NCBI GenBank assembly: GCA_002368795.1
Contig: DFFG01000047.1
Coordinates: forward strand, 90,773 to 140,376
DNA: 49,604 nucleotides
Origin: Eubacterium sp. UBA3782
GTDB lineage: Bacteria; Bacillota; Clostridia; Lachnospirales; Lachnospiraceae
Reading direction: 5' to 3'
Made by a program: the position numbers and the translations under genes. The notes under the pieces are model-generated. The model saw nothing but the letters and a program-made list of their open reading frames with translations. It made no database searches and was not told the DNA's origin. Shown piece after piece: positions 36,001 to 42,928 of this stretch (the first letter of the stretch is position 1; each line of letters begins with the position of its first letter).

Positions 36001-37832
36001 GTTCCGGACAGGGCATTGGAGGTCACAGAGGACAAGGCCCCTGCGACAGACAGACTGGTCAGGCTGCTGCAGTTATTGAAGACGTAGCCGGGAAGGCTGG
36101 TGATGCCGGCTCCCAGAGAGACCTCTGCGAGAGAGGTACAGCCCCGGAAGGCATAGCTTCCCAGACTGGTCACCGAATCAGGGATCGTCACGGAGACCAG
36201 ACGGGTATTGTATTCTGCGGCGCTGCCGGAGATGTTCTGGGTCCCTTCTGCCACGGCAAGAGTACCGCCTGTGCCGGACCATGCTTTGGGAACCTTTATA
36301 AGATTTGTTCCGTCTGCAGAGTAAAGGACACCATCCATATCCTGGTAGGAAGGATTGCCTGCTGCGACCAGGATCTCCTCCAGGGAGGCGAGCCCTGTAA
36401 GTGTGGACAGAAGGGTCGTGTTTTCTTTTCCGAGAATAAGCGTGGTCAGGTTCACACTAGTAACTGCACCGGAAGATAGGGAAGTCACATTTCCGTTCAG
36501 GGCGAGGGTCCGCAGGGCAGAGCAGCCTCTGAACATATACATAGGAAGTACGGAGATCCCGGTGCCGACCTCTGCGGATGCCAGCGAAGAGCAGTTGCTG
36601 AAGGCATATGTTCCAATCTCGGTCACAGAATCAGGAATGATCACCGATACGAGACGGACATTGTTCGCAAAGGCACTGGCGGCGATGGCTGATACTTTGT
36701 CCGGGATAATAAGCTCTTCCGCGGACCCGGCGGCGGGACAGCGTACCAGCTCTGTGCCGTCCGCATTGTAAAGAATACCGTCTGCCGTGGAATAGACCGT
36801 GTTCTCAGGAGCTGCTGTGAAGGACTCCAGAGTATCTATGGTCAGGAGAGAAGAGGGCAGAGTGCCAGCCTCCGGTCCCAAAAGGATCGTCTTCAGAGCA
36901 ACATTGTATAAGGAATTACTGGAAACAGAGGTGATGGTCCCCCGGATCTCCAGGGTCTGCAGGAAGCTGCAGTCCCGGAACAGATTGGATGGGAGCACAG
37001 CGATCCCTTTGCCTAGGCTCACCTCCTCCAGTGCAGCAGCGTTCTGGAACAGAGAACTGCCAAGAGTAAGGGGTTCTTCTGTGTCAGGGAAGGCGAAACG
37101 CTTCAGGCTCGTGCAGTCCCGGAAGGCCTGGCTGCCAACAGAGGAGAGGACATATTCACCTATGGGATTGCCTTCTTCATCCAGCTCCAGATCTTCAAAG
37201 GTAATCTCTGTAAGCTCTGTGCAGCCGTAGAAAACATAGCTCCCAATCTCCTCCAAAGTGCGTGGCAGCAGGACACGGGTCAGGGTCTGATTGTTCCTGA
37301 ACAGACTGTCAGCCAGAGTCGTGACAGGGAAGCCGTCCAGCTCCCTGGGGATCTTCAGCTCTTCTTCTGTGCCGGTCCAGCCGGTAAGGACGATGCCATC
37401 CCCGGAAGTCAGCTGATAGGACCAGTCGCCGGATACTACAGTCTCCGCATTAGCCGCATCGTAAGAGACGGTCTCCTCAGGAAGCTCCTCTTCATACGGA
37501 AACTCTTCATTGTAGCTGGTTTCATTATAAGAGATATCGGATTCGACCGCTTCGGATTCTTCTTCCACGGGTGGATCTGTCTCGTAGAGATCTTCTCGGG
37601 TCAGGCCCGGATGTACTGTCTCATCCCAGTCTTCAGAAGGCGATTCCTCAGAGAGGGCAGGGTCCAGGTAGTCGGGTTCAGCCAGAGAGGGTGTTTCTTC
37701 TGTGGAATCGGCTGTAACAGTCTCGATTCCGTTCTCCGCATCCGGAAGGGCGGCCTCCTTTGCGAAGGCAGGAGATGCGTTCTGCAGAGTCAGGAGAAGG
37801 ACAAGCATCAGGGGGAGCAGGCGTTTCTTCAT
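30081..37832 (-). CDS. Giant secreted LRR_5/vWA/cysteine-peptidase-like/Fn3 protein
   Basis: This 2,583-residue protein starts at ATG 37832 (GAGGA just upstream) with the signal peptide MKKRLLPLMLVLLLTLQN, cleavage near AFA. After an acidic segment come many BspA-type LRR_5 repeats (about 150-1400; IGSYAFSGCKALTYASLGSG-like units) broken up by regular blocks containing GVLYSADGTxLIRCP. A von Willebrand A domain (about 1475-1680) has an intact MIDAS: DCSGSMQ, GGTNLYSA and LMTDGMPESG. A papain-like segment (about 1855-2010) shows WGGSCYGMSLAAG and TAGHEIIAVGAP, a plausible Cys/His pair. Three or four Fn3 domains end the protein with TTSYSAWSVVKKASVTS. No LPXTG or membrane anchor was seen. Adhesion plus proteolysis at the surface is inferred; the peptidase assignment is tentative. 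Confidence 0.85.
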   Translation of the reverse strand: MKKRLLPLMLVLLLTLQNASPAFAKEAALPDAENGIETVTADSTEETPSLAEPDYLDPALSEESPSEDWDETVHPGLTREDLYETDPPVEEESEAVESDISYNETSYNEEFPYEEELPEETVSYDAANAETVVSGDWSYQLTSGDGIVLTGWTGTEEELKIPRELDGFPVTTLADSLFRNNQTLTRVLLPRTLEEIGSYVFYGCTELTEITFEDLELDEEGNPIGEYVLSSVGSQAFRDCTSLKRFAFPDTEEPLTLGSSLFQNAAALEEVSLGKGIAVLPSNLFRDCSFLQTLEIRGTITSVSSNSLYNVALKTILLGPEAGTLPSSLLTIDTLESFTAAPENTVYSTADGILYNADGTELVRCPAAGSAEELIIPDKVSAIAASAFANNVRLVSVIIPDSVTEIGTYAFSNCSSLASAEVGTGISVLPMYMFRGCSALRTLALNGNVTSLSSGAVTSVNLTTLILGKENTTLLSTLTGLASLEEILVAAGNPSYQDMDGVLYSADGTNLIKVPKAWSGTGGTLAVAEGTQNISGSAAEYNTRLVSVTIPDSVTSLGSYAFRGCTSLAEVSLGAGITSLPGYVFNNCSSLTSLSVAGALSSVTSNALSGTAISHLHLGPAATALSSTLTDLSSIAAFTVDEANPSYQVIDEVLYQNECTVLVRCPAAAELQTVTIPETVITINNYAFQNCVSLTSVTIPDTVTGLGSYAFSGCTALAEATLGSGITALNSRIFNNCSSLQSLTVNGRISSVNSTAFYGASPASLHIGPDVTSLVRDLTNLGSLTVITVDEENPYLKIWDGVLCSFDGTDVIRCPVGNTSASHTLPETAVQIDDYAFYNCTALTSVVIPDTVTTIGGSAFRGCTSLASVTLGSSLTSIGSNAFTGCSALTHLTINSTLTSIGGSAFSGVPALDLTIGPDAADVTRLLNNITINSVTMDPANTGYQLNGHLMLNAAGTTLLRSIASADTTELVIPDTVTTINNYAFQNDPYLTSVTIPDSVTSIGSYAFSGCKALTYASLGSGITVIPNYLFYNCSALTELHVEGDIASCGGSFVSGCSALTTLSLGSQVTSATASLLEIATLVQISVDEGNSAFRSIDGVLFSADGSRLIRYPMGKEGTSYAIPEGTAVIAERAFYGDRQLTELILPEGITELEASALYGASAITSLVLPHSLEIIRNAAFSGMSKLTEITLQSSPEIIENGAVPTDKSRTIWLGDGADAVHETLLSNRYLSIVPAEGNSFFVLTDGVLYTADGTQLIRYTGDSSVTSYTIPETVTVIGPYAFLLGSSLKEIVLPEALTSVGCQAFYNRSGASITGTPAGLTFVDAYAFYNCSGLISSLTFVGGAYIGEYAFYKCTGLTELTYIGTEATPEEPSEDPSVDPDTYSVPAAGAMLSDGTANTDADDAAEYPSSIGANAFFGCSALSMLNFLKDAPLITLSTFTGVTGDLLYEFGFDRWGEFLDNLTNSTINARENKETERAIALVVDCSGSMQGDPISALREAVSQFCSTVLTGDIPTQIVLVYYSSDARVYGYTSNNNLLLTKALTLSANGGTNLYSAIDRADRLLQSITAKEKDMILMTDGMPESGQTSSTGPFTSSDSTYYAYGNACVARFKELSSNYRVFSMGFFHTLSGSEKDYASRLLQLLQNAGYYEVSSIDSLLEIFGEMTQTLLMPLDIQIQTTATTIRKSDGSEAPGFRVTAKVSNNNTIAASGVKAKIDLDSTEVHNFTIGLKLNTQEELVMGDIPADGVLFGTWTVEAPSILVDRDYQFGIVAGAENAVATEAFHTVTVPADLSKASLGEADHWSFHHSFGTYRISDKWLSYLYQAAGSSESEVLKEYYLSHRYEKDASGNFDYSKPKAWGGSCYGMSLAAGLLKRGDLTPGYWQSGAASTNQISQNNGIDLINYCYVLQGSKADDINRAHYNSAAYIRALEAQIAKEGFAVFGFNYGGWYNQTITRNGKQYNRGDMYTAGHEIIAVGAPIEGTYKYTLTYAPSVDAVTSKEITFDRAIPTYDINLLGSSNKQVSYLYYKSDYSAFFVPQYMSHDYGGSRYYVDYDNNQSRINSLIDHPEAYAKYSPERAGYTADTLKTNQIRVIAENRTLTIKNAQNQQSIVDGLSASGDLNLWPFYNAMEAEDYYSEPLLNVYIYDTENTYTISTEDSEPLDFAARYDESAVVAQASSGSEITFQAEDGISMTGNEGSYSLTYVNDNSLGEQIGDSVTVSGEGQSAVTVENTEEGVIVRSEDGLQNVSVTLADEAEVTLDLTDNSVLITTEENTNVVKTDTDGDGSYEETVEELTPPAPVLPEAPAAPTLSNASAGIMVKWTAVEGAESYVVEKRTGSGEWAELGTTEKESWSDKAATANGTRYQYRIRTVAGGLTGDPSKVSTIYRLNRGKIASVTNVSSKTARIQWTRNTRATGYQVQYATKSSFAKAYRTGKNFSGYASLKWNVGAMKNGTVYYVRTRTVKKVGSTTYYSAWSPVVKFARLSTVTLSSVKASSGRKLTVSWKKNAKATGYQIQYSTSSKFTAKTTKKVTITKASTVKRVLSGLAKKTYYVRIRAYRKVDSKTTSYSAWSVVKKASVTS

Positions 37833-37941
37833 CAGGTCCTCATTTCTGTGCGAAGGGTGCACGAAAAGCTGCTGCGGCCATGACCACGGAGCAGAAAAGC
37901 ATGCCGGTCAGGGCCGGTACGATACATATATTGCTAAGAAA

Positions 37942-37971
37942 ATTATAGCGGAAAAGGAGCATCAGAGGCAA
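37942..37971 (-). promoter_or_regulatory. Promoter of the giant LRR/vWA gene
   Basis: On the minus strand TTGCCT (37971-37966) and a perfect TATAAT (37947-37942) are separated by 18 bp, about 110 bp upstream of the start codon. Confidence 0.55.
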
Positions 37972-38361
37972 TAAAATCGGGCCACAAAAAACAAAAGAGA
38001 AAAATTTGCGGGCCTTTGTCTATAAATGGTCTTGCCCACATGCATTATCATTTTCGATGCCCAGATACCGGAGATCATGGAGGAGACCCAGCGATGCATC
38101 GATGAATATGTTCCCTACAAGATTTTCATTCTCCTTGCCTGCCTGATTGAGAGCGCACCTGCCTGAGCGGGATGAGACACTGATCTTCTGCATAGGAGAA
38201 GTCAGGTTATACTCCTTTCCCCGAATCTGTGATACTATGATAAGTGATTTGCATTAGAGGAGAAGAAATCGTGGACCAGAACAGAACCGGACATGCCGAG
38301 AAGAGAGATTGGGACGATAGTGCCAGGACGAACGGACAGATCGGAAATACAGGCGGGATCA
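37972..38361. other. Intergenic region with a possible coding remnant
   Basis: No complete gene is supported. On the plus strand a short open stretch at about 38046-38166 reads IIIFDAQIPEIMEETQRCID and continues with EYVPYKIFILLACLIES, which looks protein-like but has no start with a ribosome binding site. TATGAT at about 38235 could be a -10 element for the VanZ-family gene. Confidence 0.25.
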
Positions 38362-38862
38362 ATGCTAATGAATAATCGAAAACAAAGATATTTCCTGTAC
38401 ATCCTTATTGCACTCACCATCTGCCTGATCTGGGGACAATCCGCCATGAGCCGGATGAATTCGGCAGAGGAGAGCGGGTGGGTCCTGCAGCTGGTTGCCC
38501 CATTCCTTGAGATCTTTCTTGGAAAAGGGAACGTGACCGACCATATCGTGAGGAAGCTGGCTCATTTTACCGAGTATTTTGTGCTGGGGGCAGAAATGGC
38601 CGCATTGTTCTTTCCAAAGAATGTGTTCCAGTCAGGAATGGCAGGAAAGCGGATTATCAAGAAAGGAATTTATACTGTTGGAGCTGGCCTTTTCATCGCT
38701 CTGGTGGATGAGACGATCCAGATCTTTTCGCACAGAGGGCCGCAGGTGGCAGATATCTGGCTGGATGGCAGCGGCGTGCTGACAGCGGTACTCCTGTGGA
38801 CAGCTGCGAGATGCCTGCCGGACAGGCGGGGATCCGGATTTTCAAATGGTATGGGAATCTAA
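38362..38862 (+). CDS. VanZ-family membrane protein
   Basis: This protein of about 166 residues has four predicted membrane segments. The first is near the N-terminus (YFLYILIALTICLIWGQSAM), then come HIVRKLAHFTEYFVLGAEM, GAGLFIALVDETIQIFSHRG and a final SGVLTAVLLWTAARC. The KLAHFTEYF and DETIQ...RGPQVADIWLD pattern is the VanZ-family signature. Members occur widely in Clostridia; VanZ itself gives low-level teicoplanin resistance, while most chromosomal homologs have no known role. The start is uncertain: ATG at 38362 or 38368 after AGGCGGG, or an upstream ATG at 38293. No van operon surrounds it. Confidence 0.8.
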   Translation: MLMNNRKQRYFLYILIALTICLIWGQSAMSRMNSAEESGWVLQLVAPFLEIFLGKGNVTDHIVRKLAHFTEYFVLGAEMAALFFPKNVFQSGMAGKRIIKKGIYTVGAGLFIALVDETIQIFSHRGPQVADIWLDGSGVLTAVLLWTAARCLPDRRGSGFSNGMGI

Positions 38863-38876
38863 AGGGGTGATATTGA

Positions 38877-38921
38877 GAAGATCATATACTGACATTGGAT
38901 CAGTTATGGTCTTCTTTTTTT
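38877..38921 (+). terminator. Rho-independent terminator
   Basis: GAAGATCATATACTGA (from 38877) pairs, with one bulge and one G-U, with TCAGTTATGGTCTTC, followed by a run of seven T. It ends the VanZ-family gene. Confidence 0.85.
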
Positions 38922-39030
38922 AGCATATAGCTTGCTGTTTAACCTGTTCACCCTTTTCTCCGGTGGAAATTTCCGGCATATTCCAGTATGATAATAATTG
39001 GTACATTTCTTTCACAATACTTAACTTTAG

Positions 39031-39899
39031 CGCCTTGGGGACAATATAAAGGCAGGTACAGCAACGGCTGCAGTGACGGGCACGGGCAGTTACACGAGTA
39101 CTCTGTCTGTGTCATTTTCCATTGACAGAAGGAGCATTACCAGTGCGGCGGTGACCCTTTCTGCTTCCAGCTATACCTATAACGGAAAGGCAAAAACTCC
39201 GGGGACGACGGTAAAGCTTGGCAGCACCACGCTGAAGGAAAAAACAGACTATACCGTGACCTATAAGAGCAACAAAAATGTGGATACAGCGACGGTAAAG
39301 ATTACCGGCAGGGGGAATTATAAGGGAACTGTATCAAAGACCTTACTGATCCGTCCGAAGAACGTTTCCTCCTTCAGCCTGAGATTAAAAACAAGGGAAC
39401 CGTAACCCTGTATGCTACCTGGAAAAAACCATCCCCCTACAAAAATGTCACGGAAGCCTACAAGCTTCTGAATACCTTCCGCACCACCAAAGCAAACCAG
39501 TGGTACTGGAATGAGGACAATTCGGCGAAGGTACGTACCTATGGCCTGAAAGAACTGAAGCGTGATACCGCTTTGGAAAAGGTCGCCAAGATAAGGGCAA
39601 AAGAAGCCTGGATCCTGTTTTACGAACAAGGGACAGCAGGGCATATGCGGCTCGATGGAACGATATGTTTTACGGCCTATCCGGATAACCTGATGGCAAT
39701 GGGAGAAAACCTTGCCTGGGGACAGATCACCTGCGAACAGGCGATCACAGATCCCAACATGGGCTGGGCAGAAACAAACTATGATTACTATGGACAGGGA
39801 CATCGCCGTAACATGCTCAGCAGTGATTTCACAAAGGTCGGCATCGCCTGCTATGCAAAGGATGGCAAGACATGCTGGGCCATGAGTCTTGGCGCGTAG
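39031..39899 (+). pseudogene. 5'-truncated, frameshifted MBG/CAP-domain secreted protein
   Basis: The first frame begins right after a stop at 39028-39030 and reads GDNIKAGTATAAVTGTGSYT, in the middle of an MBG-like repeat, so start codon and signal peptide are missing. A second MBG-like repeat follows (ASSYTYNGKAKTPGTTVKLG, ATVKITGRGNYKGTVSKTLL). The frame then breaks at the A-run 39387-39391; one extra A would continue it into NKGTVTLYATWKK and a CAP (SCP/PR-1) domain with TAGHMRL, NLMAMGENLAWG and YYGQGHRRNMLSSDFTKVGI. Both His and the Glu of the CAP cavity are kept. It is probably a remnant of a longer surface protein. A TTG at 39573 could start the CAP part alone but has no ribosome binding site. 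Confidence 0.8.
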
Positions 39900-39997
39900 G
39901 TGCAGGAAGAATACAGACGGCACAGGGGAGGATGCCTACGTTTCGAGTATGTCATGTTAGGAACGTGGAAGCGTTCTGGAATTCCGTGATCTGTTAG

Positions 39998-40027
39998 TTG
40001 CAGGCGCACAAACGGCAGATGTATGAT
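39998..40027 (+). promoter_or_regulatory. Promoter of the glycosyltransferase gene
   Basis: TTGCAG (39998-40003) and TATGAT (40022-40027) are 18 bp apart. The start codon follows about 60 bp later. It could drive the whole group to 47639. Confidence 0.5.
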
Positions 40028-40087
40028 ACAATGCTGACATAAGTTCTGTGTGACAGCAGATAAAAAAGTGGCAAAGAGGGAGCAGCG

Positions 40088-41164
40088 ATGACAGCAGAAG
40101 CAAATCGTCCGGATCTGACGATCATCATTCCGGTCTATAAAGGAAAAGACTATATCCGAGAGCAGATTGCATCGATTTGCGGGATTACCCATTCTTTTGA
40201 GGTGCTGATGCTGGTGGATGGTTCGCCGGATGACAGCTACGCCTGCTGCCGGGATTGGTTTTCCGGCGATCCAAGGATAAAAGTCATCAACGAGGAGGTC
40301 AATGCCGGTATTGCGGCTACCAGGAACAAAGGACTGAAAGCGGCCTCGGGGCGTTATCTGATGTTCGCTGACCAGGATGATCTGGTGGAGGCGGAGGTCA
40401 TCGACCGTGCGCTCACTGAGGCAGATGAGAGAGAACTGGATCTGGTGATCTGGTCGACCAGGCATCTGTTTGAGGATGGTAGTACGGCATGGGTCAGCCA
40501 GGTCCTGAAGGAAGCGGCATTTTCCGGAGAGGAGATCCGGGAGGTGCTGGTGGGCCAGCTTCTTCTGCATACGCCGACAGAGTACGTGACCCGGATCCAT
40601 CAGGTATGGGCCGGCCTTTTCCGCACGGAGATGATCCAGAGGGAGAACATCCATCTAAAGCGTTTTGTCTATATCGAGGATGATATCATATTTATGTTTG
40701 ATGCGCTGATGGCCGCGCAGAGGGTCCTGCTGATTCCTGAGGCGGGCTATAACTGGCGCAAGAACATGGACTCTGAAAGTCACCGCAAGGTATATATCCA
40801 CGATTATCTGGCCAAGGGCAAGCGGTATTACGGCTACTACCGGGATCAGATCCGGGAAAAAGGCTGTCCGGATCTCCTGCGTCAGGAGTATGCATATTTT
40901 GCTCACCAGACCCTGGCCATCTACGGTGTGACAAACGTCTGTGTGTGGAAACGGATGAGTCAGGTGAGCAGGAAAGAACTTCTGGAATTCCTGCGGTCTA
41001 AAGAGTGCCGGGATGCTTTTGCGCAGAAAAAGTATGCCCTGCTGTCTACCCGGCAGGAGAAGATCTCCTATTTCCTGTTGAAAGCGGGTCTGCTGCGCGG
41101 AGCAATGTGGTATAATTATCTGGATTCCGTCCGTTACAGAGACAGGATACAGGACGTTATGTAA
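40088..41164 (+). CDS. Family 2 glycosyltransferase
   Basis: This 358-residue protein is a GT-A-fold inverting transferase, probably adding a sugar to a lipid-linked surface-polysaccharide precursor on the cytoplasmic face. The N-terminal TIIIPVYKGKDYI nucleotide-binding strand, VDGSPDDS, NAGIAATRNKGLKAASG and the metal-binding FADQDD (94-98) are all present. There are no membrane segments. GAGGGAGCAGCG precedes the ATG. A Wzx-like flippase gene follows after 150 bp, which supports a polysaccharide role. The sugar donor cannot be read from sequence. Confidence 0.85.
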   Translation: MTAEANRPDLTIIIPVYKGKDYIREQIASICGITHSFEVLMLVDGSPDDSYACCRDWFSGDPRIKVINEEVNAGIAATRNKGLKAASGRYLMFADQDDLVEAEVIDRALTEADERELDLVIWSTRHLFEDGSTAWVSQVLKEAAFSGEEIREVLVGQLLLHTPTEYVTRIHQVWAGLFRTEMIQRENIHLKRFVYIEDDIIFMFDALMAAQRVLLIPEAGYNWRKNMDSESHRKVYIHDYLAKGKRYYGYYRDQIREKGCPDLLRQEYAYFAHQTLAIYGVTNVCVWKRMSQVSRKELLEFLRSKECRDAFAQKKYALLSTRQEKISYFLLKAGLLRGAMWYNYLDSVRYRDRIQDVM

Positions 41165-41269
41165 AACAAATGCGCTGCCACTCTGTGGAGTTTAAGTGAA
41201 CCGCGGTGCCAGAGCCGACGCCAGAAAAATCAGGTGGCAGCAATGCCAGGTATTTCATAAATAAAAGGT

Positions 41270-41314
41270 AAGGACAAACCCGGGCGGACGTATCCATCCG
41301 CCCGGTTTAATAGC
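41270..41314 (+). promoter_or_regulatory. Stem-loop bridging a distant Shine-Dalgarno and the flippase start
   Basis: No ribosome binding site lies within 15 nt of the ATG at 41315. AAGGA is at 41270-41274, and between them CCGGGCGGA (41280-41288) pairs perfectly with TCCGCCCGG (41297-41305). Folding would leave about 14 unpaired bases between AAGGA and the ATG. The hairpin plus the following TTTAAT could alternatively be a weak terminator or attenuator. Confidence 0.45.
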
Positions 41315-42775
41315 ATGGCTGAAAAAACATCGATAAAGAAAAATGCATTTTACAACATCATAAAGAGTCTGCTGGCCATTGTTTTCCCGCTGATCACCTA
41401 CCCCTATGCGGTGCGGGTGCTGGGCGTTGTCAATCTGGGCAAGGTGACCTATGCGGCGAGCATCGTTTCCTATTTTTCCCTTCTGGCAGTATTTGGCGTG
41501 AATTCCTATGCGATCAGGGAAGGCGCCAGGGTCAAGGATGACCGGAAGCGTTTTGGAAAGATTGCCTCGGAGCTGTTTACGCTGAATCTGCTGACGATGT
41601 TGATCTCTCTGGTTTTGCTGGCCCTGGTGACGGCAGCTGTGCCAAAGTTTCGGCCCTATGCCCTGCTTATTGCCATTCAGAGTCTTTCCTTTGTTTTTAC
41701 GACCTTCGGTGTCGACTGGATGAATGTGGTCTACGAGGACTATCGGTACATTACGATCCGCAGTGCCCTGATCAATGTGCTGTTCCTGGGCGCGCTGCTT
41801 CTTCTTGTACGGCAGAAATCGGATTATCTGATCTACGCTTTTCTGACCGTTGCAGGCAACGGCTGCATTGCCATTTTGAATTTCTTCTATTGCAGGCGGT
41901 ACACGCGTCTGCGCATTGCGCTTAGCCCCGAGCTGAAAACGCATGTTGATCATCTGTGGCCTTTCTTTATCAACAATCTGACCATCGCCATCTATGTCAG
42001 CTCAGATACGACCATGCTGGGCTGGATGGCCGGTGATTATGCCGTGGGCATCTATGCCATCGGCGTAAAGATCTATACCATCATCAAAAATCTGTTTATT
42101 GCCGTCTATTCTGTGACCTTGCCCAAGCTGTCCTTTTCCAGCGCCAGGGGGGACTGGAAGCAGTTTCGAGAGGTCCTGCGGGACCTGCTTTCCTTCTTTA
42201 TCCTGCTGATCGTCCCTGCAGTTGCCGGCATGATCTTTTTCGCCCGGGACATCGTCCTGATCATCGGCGGTCCGCAGTATGAGGAGGCTGTTCCGGTGTT
42301 CCGCATCCTTTCTATTGCCCTTCTGTTTGCGGTATTTGGCGGTGTTGTCACCCGGTGCATCAATATCCCTCTCGGTCTTGAAAAAAACAACGCGAAGGCC
42401 ACGATCTTCGCTGCTGTGGAAAATATCGTCCTGAATATCCCCTGTATCTGGATGTTCCGGCAGATCGGCGCGGCTTCCACGACTGCGCTGGCAGAGCTTA
42501 CAGTGCTGGCCTACTGCATATGGAAGCTTCCGAGGGATCGGGAGAAACTTGGCGGCCTGATTGTGGGCAGGGATATCCTTCATGCCTTTATCGGCGGTAT
42601 TATGGTGGCTGCGGCAAGGTTTCTCTCAGATTTATTGTTTGTGAACAATATCCTGCATCTTGCCTGTGGGATCTGCCTTACGGGGATCGGCTATCTGGCA
42701 GCGCTGCTGCTGCTCAGAAATCCGCTGATCATGGGCAGTCTGTCCGGTATCCGCAGGAGATTTAAGAGAAGGTAA
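41315..42775 (+). CDS. Wzx-like polysaccharide flippase (MOP superfamily)
   Basis: This 486-residue protein has about 12-14 hydrophobic segments through the whole length and the N-terminal pattern of polysaccharide exporters: KKNAFYNIIKSLLAIVFPLI then TYPYAVRVLGVVNLGKVTYA. It should move undecaprenyl-linked oligosaccharide units to the outside. Basic residues close the C-terminus (RRRFKRR). The start is fixed by homology-like N-terminal sequence rather than by a ribosome binding site; see the hairpin just upstream. The glycosyltransferase upstream suits the assignment. A matching polymerase (Wzy) is not in the window. Confidence 0.9.
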   Translation: MAEKTSIKKNAFYNIIKSLLAIVFPLITYPYAVRVLGVVNLGKVTYAASIVSYFSLLAVFGVNSYAIREGARVKDDRKRFGKIASELFTLNLLTMLISLVLLALVTAAVPKFRPYALLIAIQSLSFVFTTFGVDWMNVVYEDYRYITIRSALINVLFLGALLLLVRQKSDYLIYAFLTVAGNGCIAILNFFYCRRYTRLRIALSPELKTHVDHLWPFFINNLTIAIYVSSDTTMLGWMAGDYAVGIYAIGVKIYTIIKNLFIAVYSVTLPKLSFSSARGDWKQFREVLRDLLSFFILLIVPAVAGMIFFARDIVLIIGGPQYEEAVPVFRILSIALLFAVFGGVVTRCINIPLGLEKNNAKATIFAAVENIVLNIPCIWMFRQIGAASTTALAELTVLAYCIWKLPRDREKLGGLIVGRDILHAFIGGIMVAAARFLSDLLFVNNILHLACGICLTGIGYLAALLLLRNPLIMGSLSGIRRRFKRR

Positions 42776-42928
42776 GCTTGTATCGGTTTTGCTTTTATCA
42801 ATTCCGCAGCAGTTTTCTCTGCCGGCGGTATTTTTAACAAGGGTACAGGAAAATTTTTGGCAGAGCCCATATGAGGCAGGATGCGCAGGATAGAGCAAAG
42901 CATCGATAGGGAGAGGGAGAGACCCGGT

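Noticed and set aside
38362..38862. Glycopeptide resistance locus
   Set aside because: Only a VanZ-family protein is present, without vanH, vanA, vanX or a two-component system; such homologs are common in Clostridia.
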